From positions 1 through 6,727 of the forward strand of contig CANBTO010000282.1 of assembly GCA_947372405.1 (NCBI GenBank): a stretch of DNA of 6,727 nt, given 5' to 3'. This DNA comes from Verrucomicrobiaceae bacterium (GTDB lineage: Bacteria; Verrucomicrobiota; Verrucomicrobiae; Verrucomicrobiales; Akkermansiaceae). Every line of letters starts with the position of its first letter. Position 1 is the stretch's first letter. This document shows, piece by piece, positions 1 through 5,811 of the stretch. The translations under genes were made by a program, and so were the position numbers. The notes below the pieces were generated by a model that was given only the letters and a program-made list of their open reading frames with translations, made no database searches and was not told where the DNA came from.

Positions 1-1
1 G

Positions 2-778
2 GCGATCCCGCAGACGGTGCACGTCGCATTCACCGTGGGGGCGGTGGTTTTCATCCTCGCCGTGTTGTGGACGGTATTTTCTACCAAGGAGCACCCGCCG
101 GCCGCGGACGAGCCGAAGCACGAGATGAGCGGCCTGGCGGAAATCATCGATGCCCTCAAACAGATGCCATCGCGCATGAAACAGCTCGCATTCGTGCAGT
201 TCTTCACCTGGATGGGCCTCTTCTGCATGTGGATCTTCTTCAGCGTGGCCGTGGCGAGAAATATCATGGGGGCCACGGCCACGGACTCGAAGCTCTACAA
301 GGACGGCATCGATCTCGCCAACAACTGCTTCGCCGTTTACAACCTCGTCGCATTTCTTGCCGCGATGGCGTTGTTGTGGATCGGGCGTCATGTTCCGGCG
401 AAATGGATCCACTTCTTCTCGCTGCTGGCCGGTGGGCTCGGGCTGGCGTCGGTCGGATTCGTTAGAAACCCAGTCATCCTCCAATGGGTCTGCTTTTCCG
501 GCATCGGCATCGCCTGGGCGTCCATCCTTTCGATGCCCTACGCGATGCTCTCCAGTTCGCTGCCGCCCAAGCGGATGGGCGTTTACATGGGAATCTTCAA
601 CTTCTTCATCGTGATCCCGCAGATTCTCGTGGCCATCGTGCTGAGCCGACTGATGGAGCATTTCACGGAAGTCAGTCGGTTGGTCGCGGTGGTGATCGGC
701 GGCGTAGCCATGCTGATCGCGGCGGGCTTCACCCTGCTCATCAAGGACACTACCAAGGCGGATTCCGCGCCGCTCTGA
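2..778 (+). CDS. MFS sugar transporter, C-terminal half (5' end outside window)
   Basis: The frame is already open at base 2, so the GTG at 17 is an internal codon and not a start. The 258 visible residues hold about seven hydrophobic spans (roughly residues 9-27, 63-85, 106-127, 134-154, 158-183, 193-215 and 226-247). A charged cytoplasmic loop (residues 28-60) follows the first span. This matches helices 6-12 of a 12-helix MFS permease with its usual central loop. The stretches AWASILSMPYAML and RMGVYMGIFNFFIVIPQI resemble the SLC45/GPH-like sugar:cation symporters found beside bacterial amylase and maltose genes. By inference it imports maltose, maltodextrin or sucrose across the inner membrane. 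The stop codon lies 3 bases before the amylase start, which indicates an operon. The family assignment is good; the substrate is inferred from context only. Confidence 0.85.
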   Translation, partial: AIPQTVHVAFTVGAVVFILAVLWTVFSTKEHPPAADEPKHEMSGLAEIIDALKQMPSRMKQLAFVQFFTWMGLFCMWIFFSVAVARNIMGATATDSKLYKDGIDLANNCFAVYNLVAFLAAMALLWIGRHVPAKWIHFFSLLAGGLGLASVGFVRNPVILQWVCFSGIGIAWASILSMPYAMLSSSLPPKRMGVYMGIFNFFIVIPQILVAIVLSRLMEHFTEVSRLVAVVIGGVAMLIAAGFTLLIKDTTKADSAPL

Positions 779-781
779 ACC

Positions 782-2641
782 ATGACTTGGCAAATCCTGC
801 TTTCCGGTGTTTTGATGGTGGCGATGAGTGCGAGCATCCGTGCCAGTGACGCGCCGCGCCCCGTGATCTATCAGCTCATGGTGCGGACTTTCGGAAACAC
901 CAACGAGACCCGGAAAACCAACGGCACGCTTGCGGAGAACGGCTGCGGGAAATTCAATGACATCACTGCCCCAGCGCTGGATTCCCTCAAGGCGATGGGC
1001 TTCACCCACCTCTGGCTTACCGGCGTGCTTGAGCAGGCGAGCGGCACGTCCTATCCGAAGCGCCCGGCGGATGATCCGGACATCCTGAAAGGAATCGCCG
1101 GCAGCCCGTATGCCATCAAGGATTACTTCGATGTCTGCCCGGACTATGCGATGGACCCGGACAAGCGCATGGACGAGTTCAAGGCGCTTCTCACCCGCTG
1201 CAAAAGCCACGGTTTCAAAGTCATCATCGACTTCGTGCCGAACCATGTTGCCAGGTCCTATGTTTCCGATGTCAGGCCTGAGCTGTCATTCGGCGAGGGC
1301 GACGACCGCAGCGTGTTTTTCGGCCGTGACAATCATTTCTACTACCTGCAGCCACAGCATGCCGGCAGCGGTCCGCCATTGAAACTGCCGACCGCCGGGC
1401 GTCCTGGATGCGACGGGCTGTTCGCGCCGGAGACCGACTTCGGTCGCGTCACGGGCAACAACGTGGTGTCATGGGCGCCTTCGATCAACGATTGGTATGA
1501 GACGGTGAAGATCAACTACGGCCATGATTTCACCACGGGTCGGCACACGGAACATCTGCCCGGTCCCGCCGCTACGCCTGACGAGGTGCCCAGGACCTGG
1601 CGCACGATGGATGAAATCCTCGGCTACTGGCAGGCTATGGGGGTCGATGGCTTCCGTTGCGACATGGCGCACATGGTGCCCATGGAATTCTGGCACTGGG
1701 TGGTGAAACGCTGCCGTTCCAGAAACGCGGACGTGTTCTTCTCGGCGGAGGCCTATGACAACGATCCGGCGAAACTAACAGACGGTCACGTGCTCGACGG
1801 TTTGTTGGACGCGGGCTTCGATGCGGTTTACGACGATCCGAGCTATGATGTGTTGGAAGGCATCTACGAATCCGGCAAGTGGGCGAACGATCTCGATCCG
1901 CTGACCTTCACCGGCAAGCGTTTCCACAAGTCGCTGCGCTACGCGGAGAACCACGACGAAGTCCGCCTCGCCAGCCCGAAGGAATGGGGCGGCGTGGGTA
2001 TGAAGGTCGGCAAGCCGGTTTCCGCGGTGTTGTTCTCGATGGGCAAGGGAGCGGTCATGCTCTATCACGGCCAGGAAGTGGGCGAACCGGCCGCGGGCGC
2101 GGAAGGTTTCGGCGGTGACGACGCGCGCACGACCATCTTCGATTACTGGTCGATGCCGGAGTTCATCAAGTGGGTGAACGGCGGCAAATTCGATGGCGGA
2201 CGCTTGAGCGCGGAACAGAATTCTTTGCGCGAGTGGTATGGCAAACTCATCCGCGCCACCCAGTGCCGCGCCTTCACCGCCGGTGAGTTCTACGGATTGA
2301 ACCATGCGAACCACGAAAATCCCGCGTTCGGCAGAGTGGGAAACGAAACGGTTTCCGGCCATTGGCTTTATGCCTTCCTGCGACGCGATTCAAAAACCGG
2401 CCAGGCTTTTTTGGTGGTCGCGAATTTCTCTGGTTCCGAAACCCTGCGCGGCGTGAAAATCAGCATCCCACAGGACGCACAGATGTTCCTCGGCCGCAGC
2501 GCGACCGCAATCTGGACCTTCAATGACCGCTTGGACTCGGACTGGAGCGGCACGGTTCCCGGCGCGGACATCGAGAAGACCGGCCTTGCCTTGCCGGACC
2601 TCGCGCCCTGCTCTGCCATGCTGCTGGAAATCGGGCGCTGA
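782..2641 (+). CDS. GH13 alpha-amylase family glycoside hydrolase, exported
   Basis: This is a complete 619-residue protein. Residues 1-23 are hydrophobic (MTWQILLSGVLMVAMSASIR) and end near ASDA, consistent with a Sec signal peptide, although the usual positive charge at the start is missing. The GH13 regions are present in order: region I VIIDFVPNH (147-155); region II GVDGFRCDMAH with predicted nucleophile D294; region III FFSAEAYD with predicted acid/base E323; region IV YAENHDE with predicted transition-state stabiliser D392. An N-terminal block (FGNTNETRKTNGTL, ENGCGKFNDI, THLWLTGV) is typical of a Bacteroidetes/Verrucomicrobia amylase-like group. Residues from about 485 on look like the C-terminal beta domain. 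It probably cleaves alpha-1,4-glucan or maltodextrin in the periplasm or outside the cell, feeding the transporter encoded 3 bases upstream. There is no strong ribosome binding site, so translational coupling to the transporter is likely. Exact specificity (amylase, neopullulanase, glucosidase) cannot be read from the sequence. Confidence 0.92.
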   Translation: MTWQILLSGVLMVAMSASIRASDAPRPVIYQLMVRTFGNTNETRKTNGTLAENGCGKFNDITAPALDSLKAMGFTHLWLTGVLEQASGTSYPKRPADDPDILKGIAGSPYAIKDYFDVCPDYAMDPDKRMDEFKALLTRCKSHGFKVIIDFVPNHVARSYVSDVRPELSFGEGDDRSVFFGRDNHFYYLQPQHAGSGPPLKLPTAGRPGCDGLFAPETDFGRVTGNNVVSWAPSINDWYETVKINYGHDFTTGRHTEHLPGPAATPDEVPRTWRTMDEILGYWQAMGVDGFRCDMAHMVPMEFWHWVVKRCRSRNADVFFSAEAYDNDPAKLTDGHVLDGLLDAGFDAVYDDPSYDVLEGIYESGKWANDLDPLTFTGKRFHKSLRYAENHDEVRLASPKEWGGVGMKVGKPVSAVLFSMGKGAVMLYHGQEVGEPAAGAEGFGGDDARTTIFDYWSMPEFIKWVNGGKFDGGRLSAEQNSLREWYGKLIRATQCRAFTAGEFYGLNHANHENPAFGRVGNETVSGHWLYAFLRRDSKTGQAFLVVANFSGSETLRGVKISIPQDAQMFLGRSATAIWTFNDRLDSDWSGTVPGADIEKTGLALPDLAPCSAMLLEIGR

Positions 2642-2647
2642 AATGTA

Positions 2648-2770
2648 GGCAGGGACCGATCCTCCGGGCGGTCCTGAGCGTGGGATGCGAATGCCCAGGC
2701 GATTGCCGAGACATCCGACATGTGCATTCGCCATCCATTCGCCGGACCGCCCGGAGGATCGGTCCCTGCC
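2648..2770. repeat. BIME A: paired inverted REP-like palindrome
   Basis: Two 27-bp arms (2648-2674 and 2744-2770) are perfect reverse complements, starting GGCAGGGACCGATCC and ending GGGCGGTCC on the plus strand of the left arm. They flank a 69-bp centre. Each arm is also a small hairpin: GGACCG (2653-2658) pairs with CGGTCC (2669-2674), with an inner CC/GG pair and a short bulge, which is the classic REP shape. The centre can extend the large stem imperfectly (GGATG-CGAATG against CATTCG-CATCC). It starts 7 bases after the amylase stop and ends 16 bases before the stop of the convergent RAYT gene. A second copy lies at 3318-5801, split by IS66. It is probably a RAYT substrate and may also stop transcription from both sides. 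Confidence 0.9.
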
Positions 2771-2794
2771 GGCTGGTGGCTATGCCTACCAGCC
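2771..2794. repeat. Small inverted repeat at the RAYT stop codon
   Basis: GGCTGGT (2771-2777) pairs with ACCAGCC (2788-2794) around a 10-base loop. It abuts the right arm of BIME A and includes the RAYT stop codon. There is no T-run on either strand, so it is not a textbook terminator. It may be part of the structured 3' end of the RAYT transcript, or chance in GC-rich DNA. Confidence 0.35.
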
Positions 2795-3262
2795 GATGCC
2801 GGTTGGCCGCCAGACATGGGGCCATTCATCGAAGGAGCGCACCAATCCTGCACGCACGGGATTCTCGCGAATGTAATACCATGCGGATTGGTGGTCTTGT
2901 TCGGAACGGATCCGATGATCGAAGTAATCTCGTTGCCAACGGACACCGTGTTTGGTGGCAACGAAGCGTTTCCAGTTCGCGATAACACGGTTCATTCCCT
3001 GTCGTTCCTCCCATGGGAAGGAAATCAGTGCATGCAGATGATCCGGCATCAGAAGCATCATCTCCGGGAACCACATGCGCTTGTCGTGAAGATATGCCAC
3101 GGATTCGAAGATCCGCCTTGGCTGATCGCCATTCGTTAGATGATCCACACCGCGTGGTTGACAGTTGATCGTAATGAAAAACGTGGCGTCATTACCCACC
3201 CATTCAGGCGGAACGTGAGAGCATCCCCTGGATTTGCGCTCAGGCGGTTCCGGAGCCTTCAT
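2786..3262 (-). CDS. REP-associated tyrosine transposase (RAYT), Y1/HUH family
   Basis: The protein has 158 residues from the ATG at 3262. The frame could start at a TTG at 3295, giving 169 residues, but the added residues look unlike family sequence and neither start has a clear ribosome binding site. Numbering here follows the 169-residue form. The metal-binding HUH motif is in MPDHLHALISF (H86, H88). The catalytic tyrosine is Y140 or Y141 in WYYIRENPVRAGL, preceded by WQRDYFDHRIR, all characteristic of IS200/IS605-related RAYTs. FFITINC near the start is the first strand of the fold. RAYTs nick and rejoin single-stranded DNA at REP hairpins and are thought to spread them. This gene is bracketed by two REP-pair palindromes, which supports the assignment. 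It looks intact at full family length. An IS66 now sits about 70 bases upstream of the ATG, so its natural promoter may be displaced. Confidence 0.9.
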   Translation of the reverse strand: MKAPEPPERKSRGCSHVPPEWVGNDATFFITINCQPRGVDHLTNGDQPRRIFESVAYLHDKRMWFPEMMLLMPDHLHALISFPWEERQGMNRVIANWKRFVATKHGVRWQRDYFDHRIRSEQDHQSAWYYIRENPVRAGLVRSFDEWPHVWRPTGIGW

Positions 3263-3317
3263 GGCTGAGCGTCGCAAGCAAATCCCGCAGGTCAAGCCAA
3301 AGGCACGGACGATGCAA

Positions 3318-3335
3318 GGCAGGGACCGATCCTCC
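3318..3335. repeat. BIME B, left fragment (cut by IS66)
   Basis: These 18 bases are identical to the first 18 of the BIME A left arm. The sequence then switches abruptly to the IS66 end. The missing nine bases of the arm (GGGCGGTCC) are found directly after the target duplication on the other side of the IS, at 5689-5697. The preceding GCAA (3314-3317) pairs with TTGC (5802-5805), so the arms of this copy extend to 31 bp. Confidence 0.9.
3328..3335. repeat. IS66 target site duplication, left copy
   Basis: GATCCTCC directly abuts the left inverted repeat and is repeated at 5681-5688 directly after the right one. Eight bases is the usual duplication length for IS66-family elements. Removing the IS plus one copy restores an arm identical to those of BIME A. 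Confidence 0.95.
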
Positions 3336-3353
3336 GTAAGCGTCCTAAAATCG
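3336..3353 (+). repeat. IS66 left terminal inverted repeat
   Basis: GTAAGCGTCCTAAAATCG is the exact reverse complement of 5663-5680. Matching stops after 18 bases. The TAAAAT inside it could serve as a weak -10 element, but no convincing -35 accompanies it. Confidence 0.95.
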
Positions 3354-3394
3354 ACCCACTACCGCACCGTGCGTGATCGACTATATTCGCGGGC

Positions 3395-3610
3395 ATGTCC
3401 AAGCCTCGCACCCGATCCCGCAGCCTGAGCTGCACAGCCATTGACTTCGTTGAAGTCGATTTCCCCCGATCCATCACCCCTCGCCTGGTCCTCCGGTTCA
3501 CCGAGGGATTTTCCATCCTTCTCGAAAATCCCGGCGACATCGGTTTCGCCTGCGAACTGGTCGCCGCCATTCGCACCTATCTTCACACGAAGGGAGGCCG
3601 CTCTTGCTGA
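3395..3610 (+). CDS. tnpA: IS66 accessory protein TnpA, short form
   Basis: The gene encodes 71 residues. VEVDFPRSITPRLVLRFTEGFSI followed by a helix ending ELVAAIRTYL resembles the C-terminal half of IS66 TnpA (short beta hairpin, then a helix). The N-terminal helix-turn-helix part normally found in TnpA is absent. It cannot lie upstream in this frame, because a TGA stop sits at 3374-3376 and the IS end is only 59 bases from the ATG. The gene overlaps tnpB by 7 bases, suggesting coupled translation. The ribosome binding site is weak. Its role in transposition is not defined for the family; here it may have lost DNA binding. The position makes the assignment likely, but the sequence signal is modest. 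Confidence 0.7.
   Translation: MSKPRTRSRSLSCTAIDFVEVDFPRSITPRLVLRFTEGFSILLENPGDIGFACELVAAIRTYLHTKGGRSC
3591..3597 (+). promoter_or_regulatory. Shine-Dalgarno sequence for tnpB
   Basis: AGGGAGG lies 6 bases before the TTG at 3604. This good site decides in favour of the TTG start, since the next in-frame ATG (3661) would cut off the conserved LFLALEPCDMRKS-like beginning. It is inside the end of tnpA. Confidence 0.7.
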
Positions 3611-3963
3611 ACCTCGGCAGCGCCGCCCTCAAGGTGTTCCTCGCCCTCGAACCCTGCGACATGCGCAAGTCATTCAACGGGCTGTATGAACTTGCCGGTC
3701 GCCACCACGACTCCAATCCCGGACGCGACTCGCTCTTTGTCTTCACCAACAAGAGCCGCAACCGCATCAAGCTGCTCTATTTCGACGGAACCGGACTTTG
3801 GGTCGCTGCCAAACGGCTGGAACAAGGCCGCTTCAGCTGGCCCGCTCCAAGCGAGCCCGGCCAGCGCCGCATCAAGCTCCATACCGAAGCGCTGCAACTT
3901 CTGCTAGACGGTGTGGACCTTCGCGGCGCCACCCTCAAGCCATGGTACGAACGCCCGGAATAA
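3604..3963 (+). CDS. tnpB: IS66 accessory protein TnpB
   Basis: This is a 119-residue protein of the usual length for IS66 Orf2/TnpB (PF05717 type). Diagnostic stretches are CDMRKSFNGLYELA near residues 18-31, then SLFVFTNKSRNRIKLLYFDGTG and KRLEQGRFSWP, which are highly conserved in the family. It starts at TTG and overlaps tnpA by 7 bases. It is required for transposition in studied IS66 members, but its biochemical role is unknown. The frame is intact with no missing blocks. tnpC starts 36 bases downstream after a spacer containing the palindrome TTTCCGGAAA (3964-3973). Confidence 0.93.
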   Translation: MLNLGSAALKVFLALEPCDMRKSFNGLYELAGRHHDSNPGRDSLFVFTNKSRNRIKLLYFDGTGLWVAAKRLEQGRFSWPAPSEPGQRRIKLHTEALQLLLDGVDLRGATLKPWYERPE

Positions 3964-3999
3964 TTTCCGGAAAAAACATCATCTCATGCCACCACAGGC

Positions 4000-5619
4000 A
4001 TGGATTTTGCTACTATGTCTTTAGTGGCAGACAGCACTCCCCAAGACCTTCAGGACATCCTCATGCGCCTCGGCGCGATGGAGAAGGAACTTGCGGCGCT
4101 CAGAACCGAAAACGCTTTTCTCAAAGCCGAACTCGCCCGCAAGGACAAGATCATCGCAGGCCTCCAACAACGGCTCTTCGGTTCCAGCTCCGAAAAGCTC
4201 GATCCCGCCCAGCTCCAGCTCCTCTTCGATGAGATCGTGCTGGGAAAACCGGCGCCTCCTCCGGATTCAAGCGGCGAAACATCCGCACCGGAGGAGGAAA
4301 AACCAAACGCCGTCAGAACCCGCCGCACCAAAGCTGAGCGCTTCCCCAAAAACCTCAAAATCCTTGTCGATGCCATCCGCATCCCCGACGAAGTCCTCGC
4401 CAACCCCGACGAGTGGACCGAGATCGGCGAAGAGCATCACGACGAACTCGACGTCACCAAAGCCGACATCTTCTGGCGGCGCACCGTTCGCAAGAAGTTC
4501 GTCCACAAGGCGGAAAAAACCCGCCCGCCCGTCATCGTCCCCGCACCGCTGTCATCCATTCCCGGCACCCTGTTAGCCCCCGCGCTCGCCGCGCAGATCA
4601 TCACCGACAAATACCAGGACCATCTTCCCCACTACCGCCAGTCCCAGCGCTTCCGACGACGACATGACATCGACATCGGGCGGCAGACCCTCAACACCTG
4701 GACCCACGCCACCGCCCGCCACCTCGCCCCCATCGACCAGGCCATCCGCGCGGAAATCCTCCAGGCCACCGAGCTGGAGATCGACGAAACCCCCATCGAC
4801 TATCAGGAACCGGGACACGGTTCTGTTAGGGAGGGCCGGCTGTGGGCTTATCGCAATCCCGTCACGGGCACCTGTTGCTTCGACTGGCACGCCGGCCGCG
4901 GTGCGGACTGCCTGTTGAAAATGCTTGGCTACGACGAGGCCACCCACACGCTCGCCTATCAAGGCACCATCCACACCGATGGTTATGTCGTCTATGACGC
5001 GGTCGCCACCCGGTTCGGTCTCCACCACGGCGGCTGCCTTGCCCACATCCGCCGCGAGTTCATCGAACTCGGCTCCGCCTCTCCCGAAGTGACCATTCCC
5101 ACCCTGCTTCATATTCAACGGATCTATCAGATTGAAGCCCGGACACGTCTGACCGGAGCACCGCCAACCTGTCGCGAACTCATCCGGCGCGCCTGCAGCC
5201 TGCCCATCGCCCGTGCGCTCCACCAGTTCATCCTCGATCATCTCAAGGCCCACCTGCCCTCCGGCGACGTCAGACGCACGCTCCAATACACCCTCAACCA
5301 ATGGCCGAAAATCCTCCACTGCCTCAGTCAGGGAGTGCTGGAAATCGACACCAACCTTGTCGAGAACATGATCCGGCCCACCAAGCTCGGCATGAAGAAC
5401 TGGATGTTCTTCGGCAGTCTTGAAGCCGGAACCAACAACGCCATCATCTACACCCTGCTCGCCAACTGCCGGGCTCAAGGACTGGAGCCCGAGGACTATC
5501 TGGTGGAAGTCATCAAGCGCCTGCCGCATGACGCGACTGCCGAGCAAGCCGCCGAGCTGACGCCAGCCCGTATCGCCGCCCAGCGCCGGGCCGAAGCGCA
5601 AGCCGAGCAAGTCGCCTGA
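4000..5619 (+). CDS. tnpC: IS66 transposase TnpC (DDE), lacking the zinc finger
   Basis: The 539-residue protein is full length for the family. Residues about 17-60 form a leucine-zipper-like coiled coil (LQDILMRLGAMEKELAALR onward), followed by the QRLFGSSSEKL motif. Residues about 110-180 occupy the place of the usual IS66 zinc finger, but the protein has no cysteine before C292, so no CxxC pairs exist. The catalytic core follows: D262 in ELEIDETPID, D327 in IHTDGYVVYD, the CLAHIRREF motif (346-354) and E455 in LVENMIRPTKLGMKNWMF. The IS66 C-terminal domain (NNAIIYTLLANCRAQGLEPEDYL) closes it. It cuts and joins the IS ends. ATG at 4000 is chosen; ATG at 4015 is equally possible and neither has a strong ribosome site. 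Confidence 0.95.
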   Translation: MDFATMSLVADSTPQDLQDILMRLGAMEKELAALRTENAFLKAELARKDKIIAGLQQRLFGSSSEKLDPAQLQLLFDEIVLGKPAPPPDSSGETSAPEEEKPNAVRTRRTKAERFPKNLKILVDAIRIPDEVLANPDEWTEIGEEHHDELDVTKADIFWRRTVRKKFVHKAEKTRPPVIVPAPLSSIPGTLLAPALAAQIITDKYQDHLPHYRQSQRFRRRHDIDIGRQTLNTWTHATARHLAPIDQAIRAEILQATELEIDETPIDYQEPGHGSVREGRLWAYRNPVTGTCCFDWHAGRGADCLLKMLGYDEATHTLAYQGTIHTDGYVVYDAVATRFGLHHGGCLAHIRREFIELGSASPEVTIPTLLHIQRIYQIEARTRLTGAPPTCRELIRRACSLPIARALHQFILDHLKAHLPSGDVRRTLQYTLNQWPKILHCLSQGVLEIDTNLVENMIRPTKLGMKNWMFFGSLEAGTNNAIIYTLLANCRAQGLEPEDYLVEVIKRLPHDATAEQAAELTPARIAAQRRAEAQAEQVA

Positions 5620-5662
5620 GCCGCGACCCGCCCCATCGCCCAACGCGGACCAACCCGAAGGA

Positions 5663-5680
5663 CGATTTTAGGACGCTTAC
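5663..5680 (-). repeat. IS66 right terminal inverted repeat
   Basis: CGATTTTAGGACGCTTAC is an exact reverse complement of the left end, followed at once by the second GATCCTCC. It lies 43 bases beyond the tnpC stop. Confidence 0.95.
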
Positions 5681-5688
5681 GATCCTCC
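5681..5688. repeat. IS66 target site duplication, right copy
   Basis: This is an exact copy of GATCCTCC at 3328-3335. It continues into GGGCGGTCC, the rest of the interrupted REP arm. Confidence 0.95.
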
Positions 5689-5801
5689 GGGCGGTCCTGA
5701 GAATGAGTGGGAATGGCTGGTCGCGGCGTGGTCGGAACGTCGTATCGGCGCCCATCATTCGCCATCCATTCGCCGGACCGCCCGGAGGATCGGTCCCTGC
5801 C
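5681..5801. repeat. BIME B, right fragment
   Basis: It holds the end of the split left arm (5681-5697), a 77-bp centre (5698-5774) and an intact right arm (5775-5801) identical to 2744-2770 of BIME A. The last 19 bases of the centre (CATTCGCCATCCATTCGCC) plus the arm are identical in both copies, a 46-bp match. The left part of the centre differs apart from the initial TGAG. Rebuilt without the IS, the unit is 131 bp. It ends 10 bases from the stop codon of the minus-strand membrane protein gene. A plus-strand T-run (5806-5810) follows the arm. Confidence 0.9.
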
Positions 5802-5811
5802 TTGCGTTTTT

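Larger units (their letters stand above)
3336..5680 (+). mobile_element. Complete IS66-family insertion sequence, 2345 bp
   Basis: The element is bounded by 18-bp perfect inverted repeats beginning GTAAGCG, the common IS66 end, and flanked by perfect 8-bp duplications. It carries three same-strand genes in family order: tnpA (short), tnpB and tnpC, with tnpA and tnpB overlapping. All frames are open, and I see no passenger gene. Intact ends, duplications and frames suggest a recent, possibly active insertion. Its target is one arm of a REP palindrome. Confidence 0.96.

Noticed and set aside
1775..2362. 195-residue open frame antisense to the amylase gene
   Set aside because: GC-rich third positions of the amylase gene create it. 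It covers the catalytic E323/D392 coding region and has no independent support.
2648..2770. CRISPR array or attenuator
   Set aside because: There are only two arms, in inverted orientation with one spacer, and the same unit recurs next to a RAYT. That is a REP pair, not direct repeats.
2368..2988. Minus-strand frame running through BIME A
   Set aside because: It crosses the amylase 3' end, the palindrome and part of the RAYT gene in the wrong frame. REP arms read out as PDRPEDRSLP or GPPGGSVPA peptides, a likely source of spurious small-protein annotations.
3382..3387. TATATT as a -10 box for tnpA
   Set aside because: It is only 7 bases from the ATG, and no TTGACA-like element lies at the right distance upstream.
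4573..5643. 356-residue open frame on the minus strand, antisense to tnpC
   Set aside because: It mirrors the strong codon bias of tnpC on the opposite strand, is Gly/Val/Asp-rich without family motifs, and overlaps a clearly functional gene and the IS end.
5775..5810. Intrinsic terminator formed by the right REP arm plus T-run
   Set aside because: The T-run is on the plus strand, where no gene now reads into it. The minus-strand membrane gene ends on the other side, so the T-run cannot serve it.
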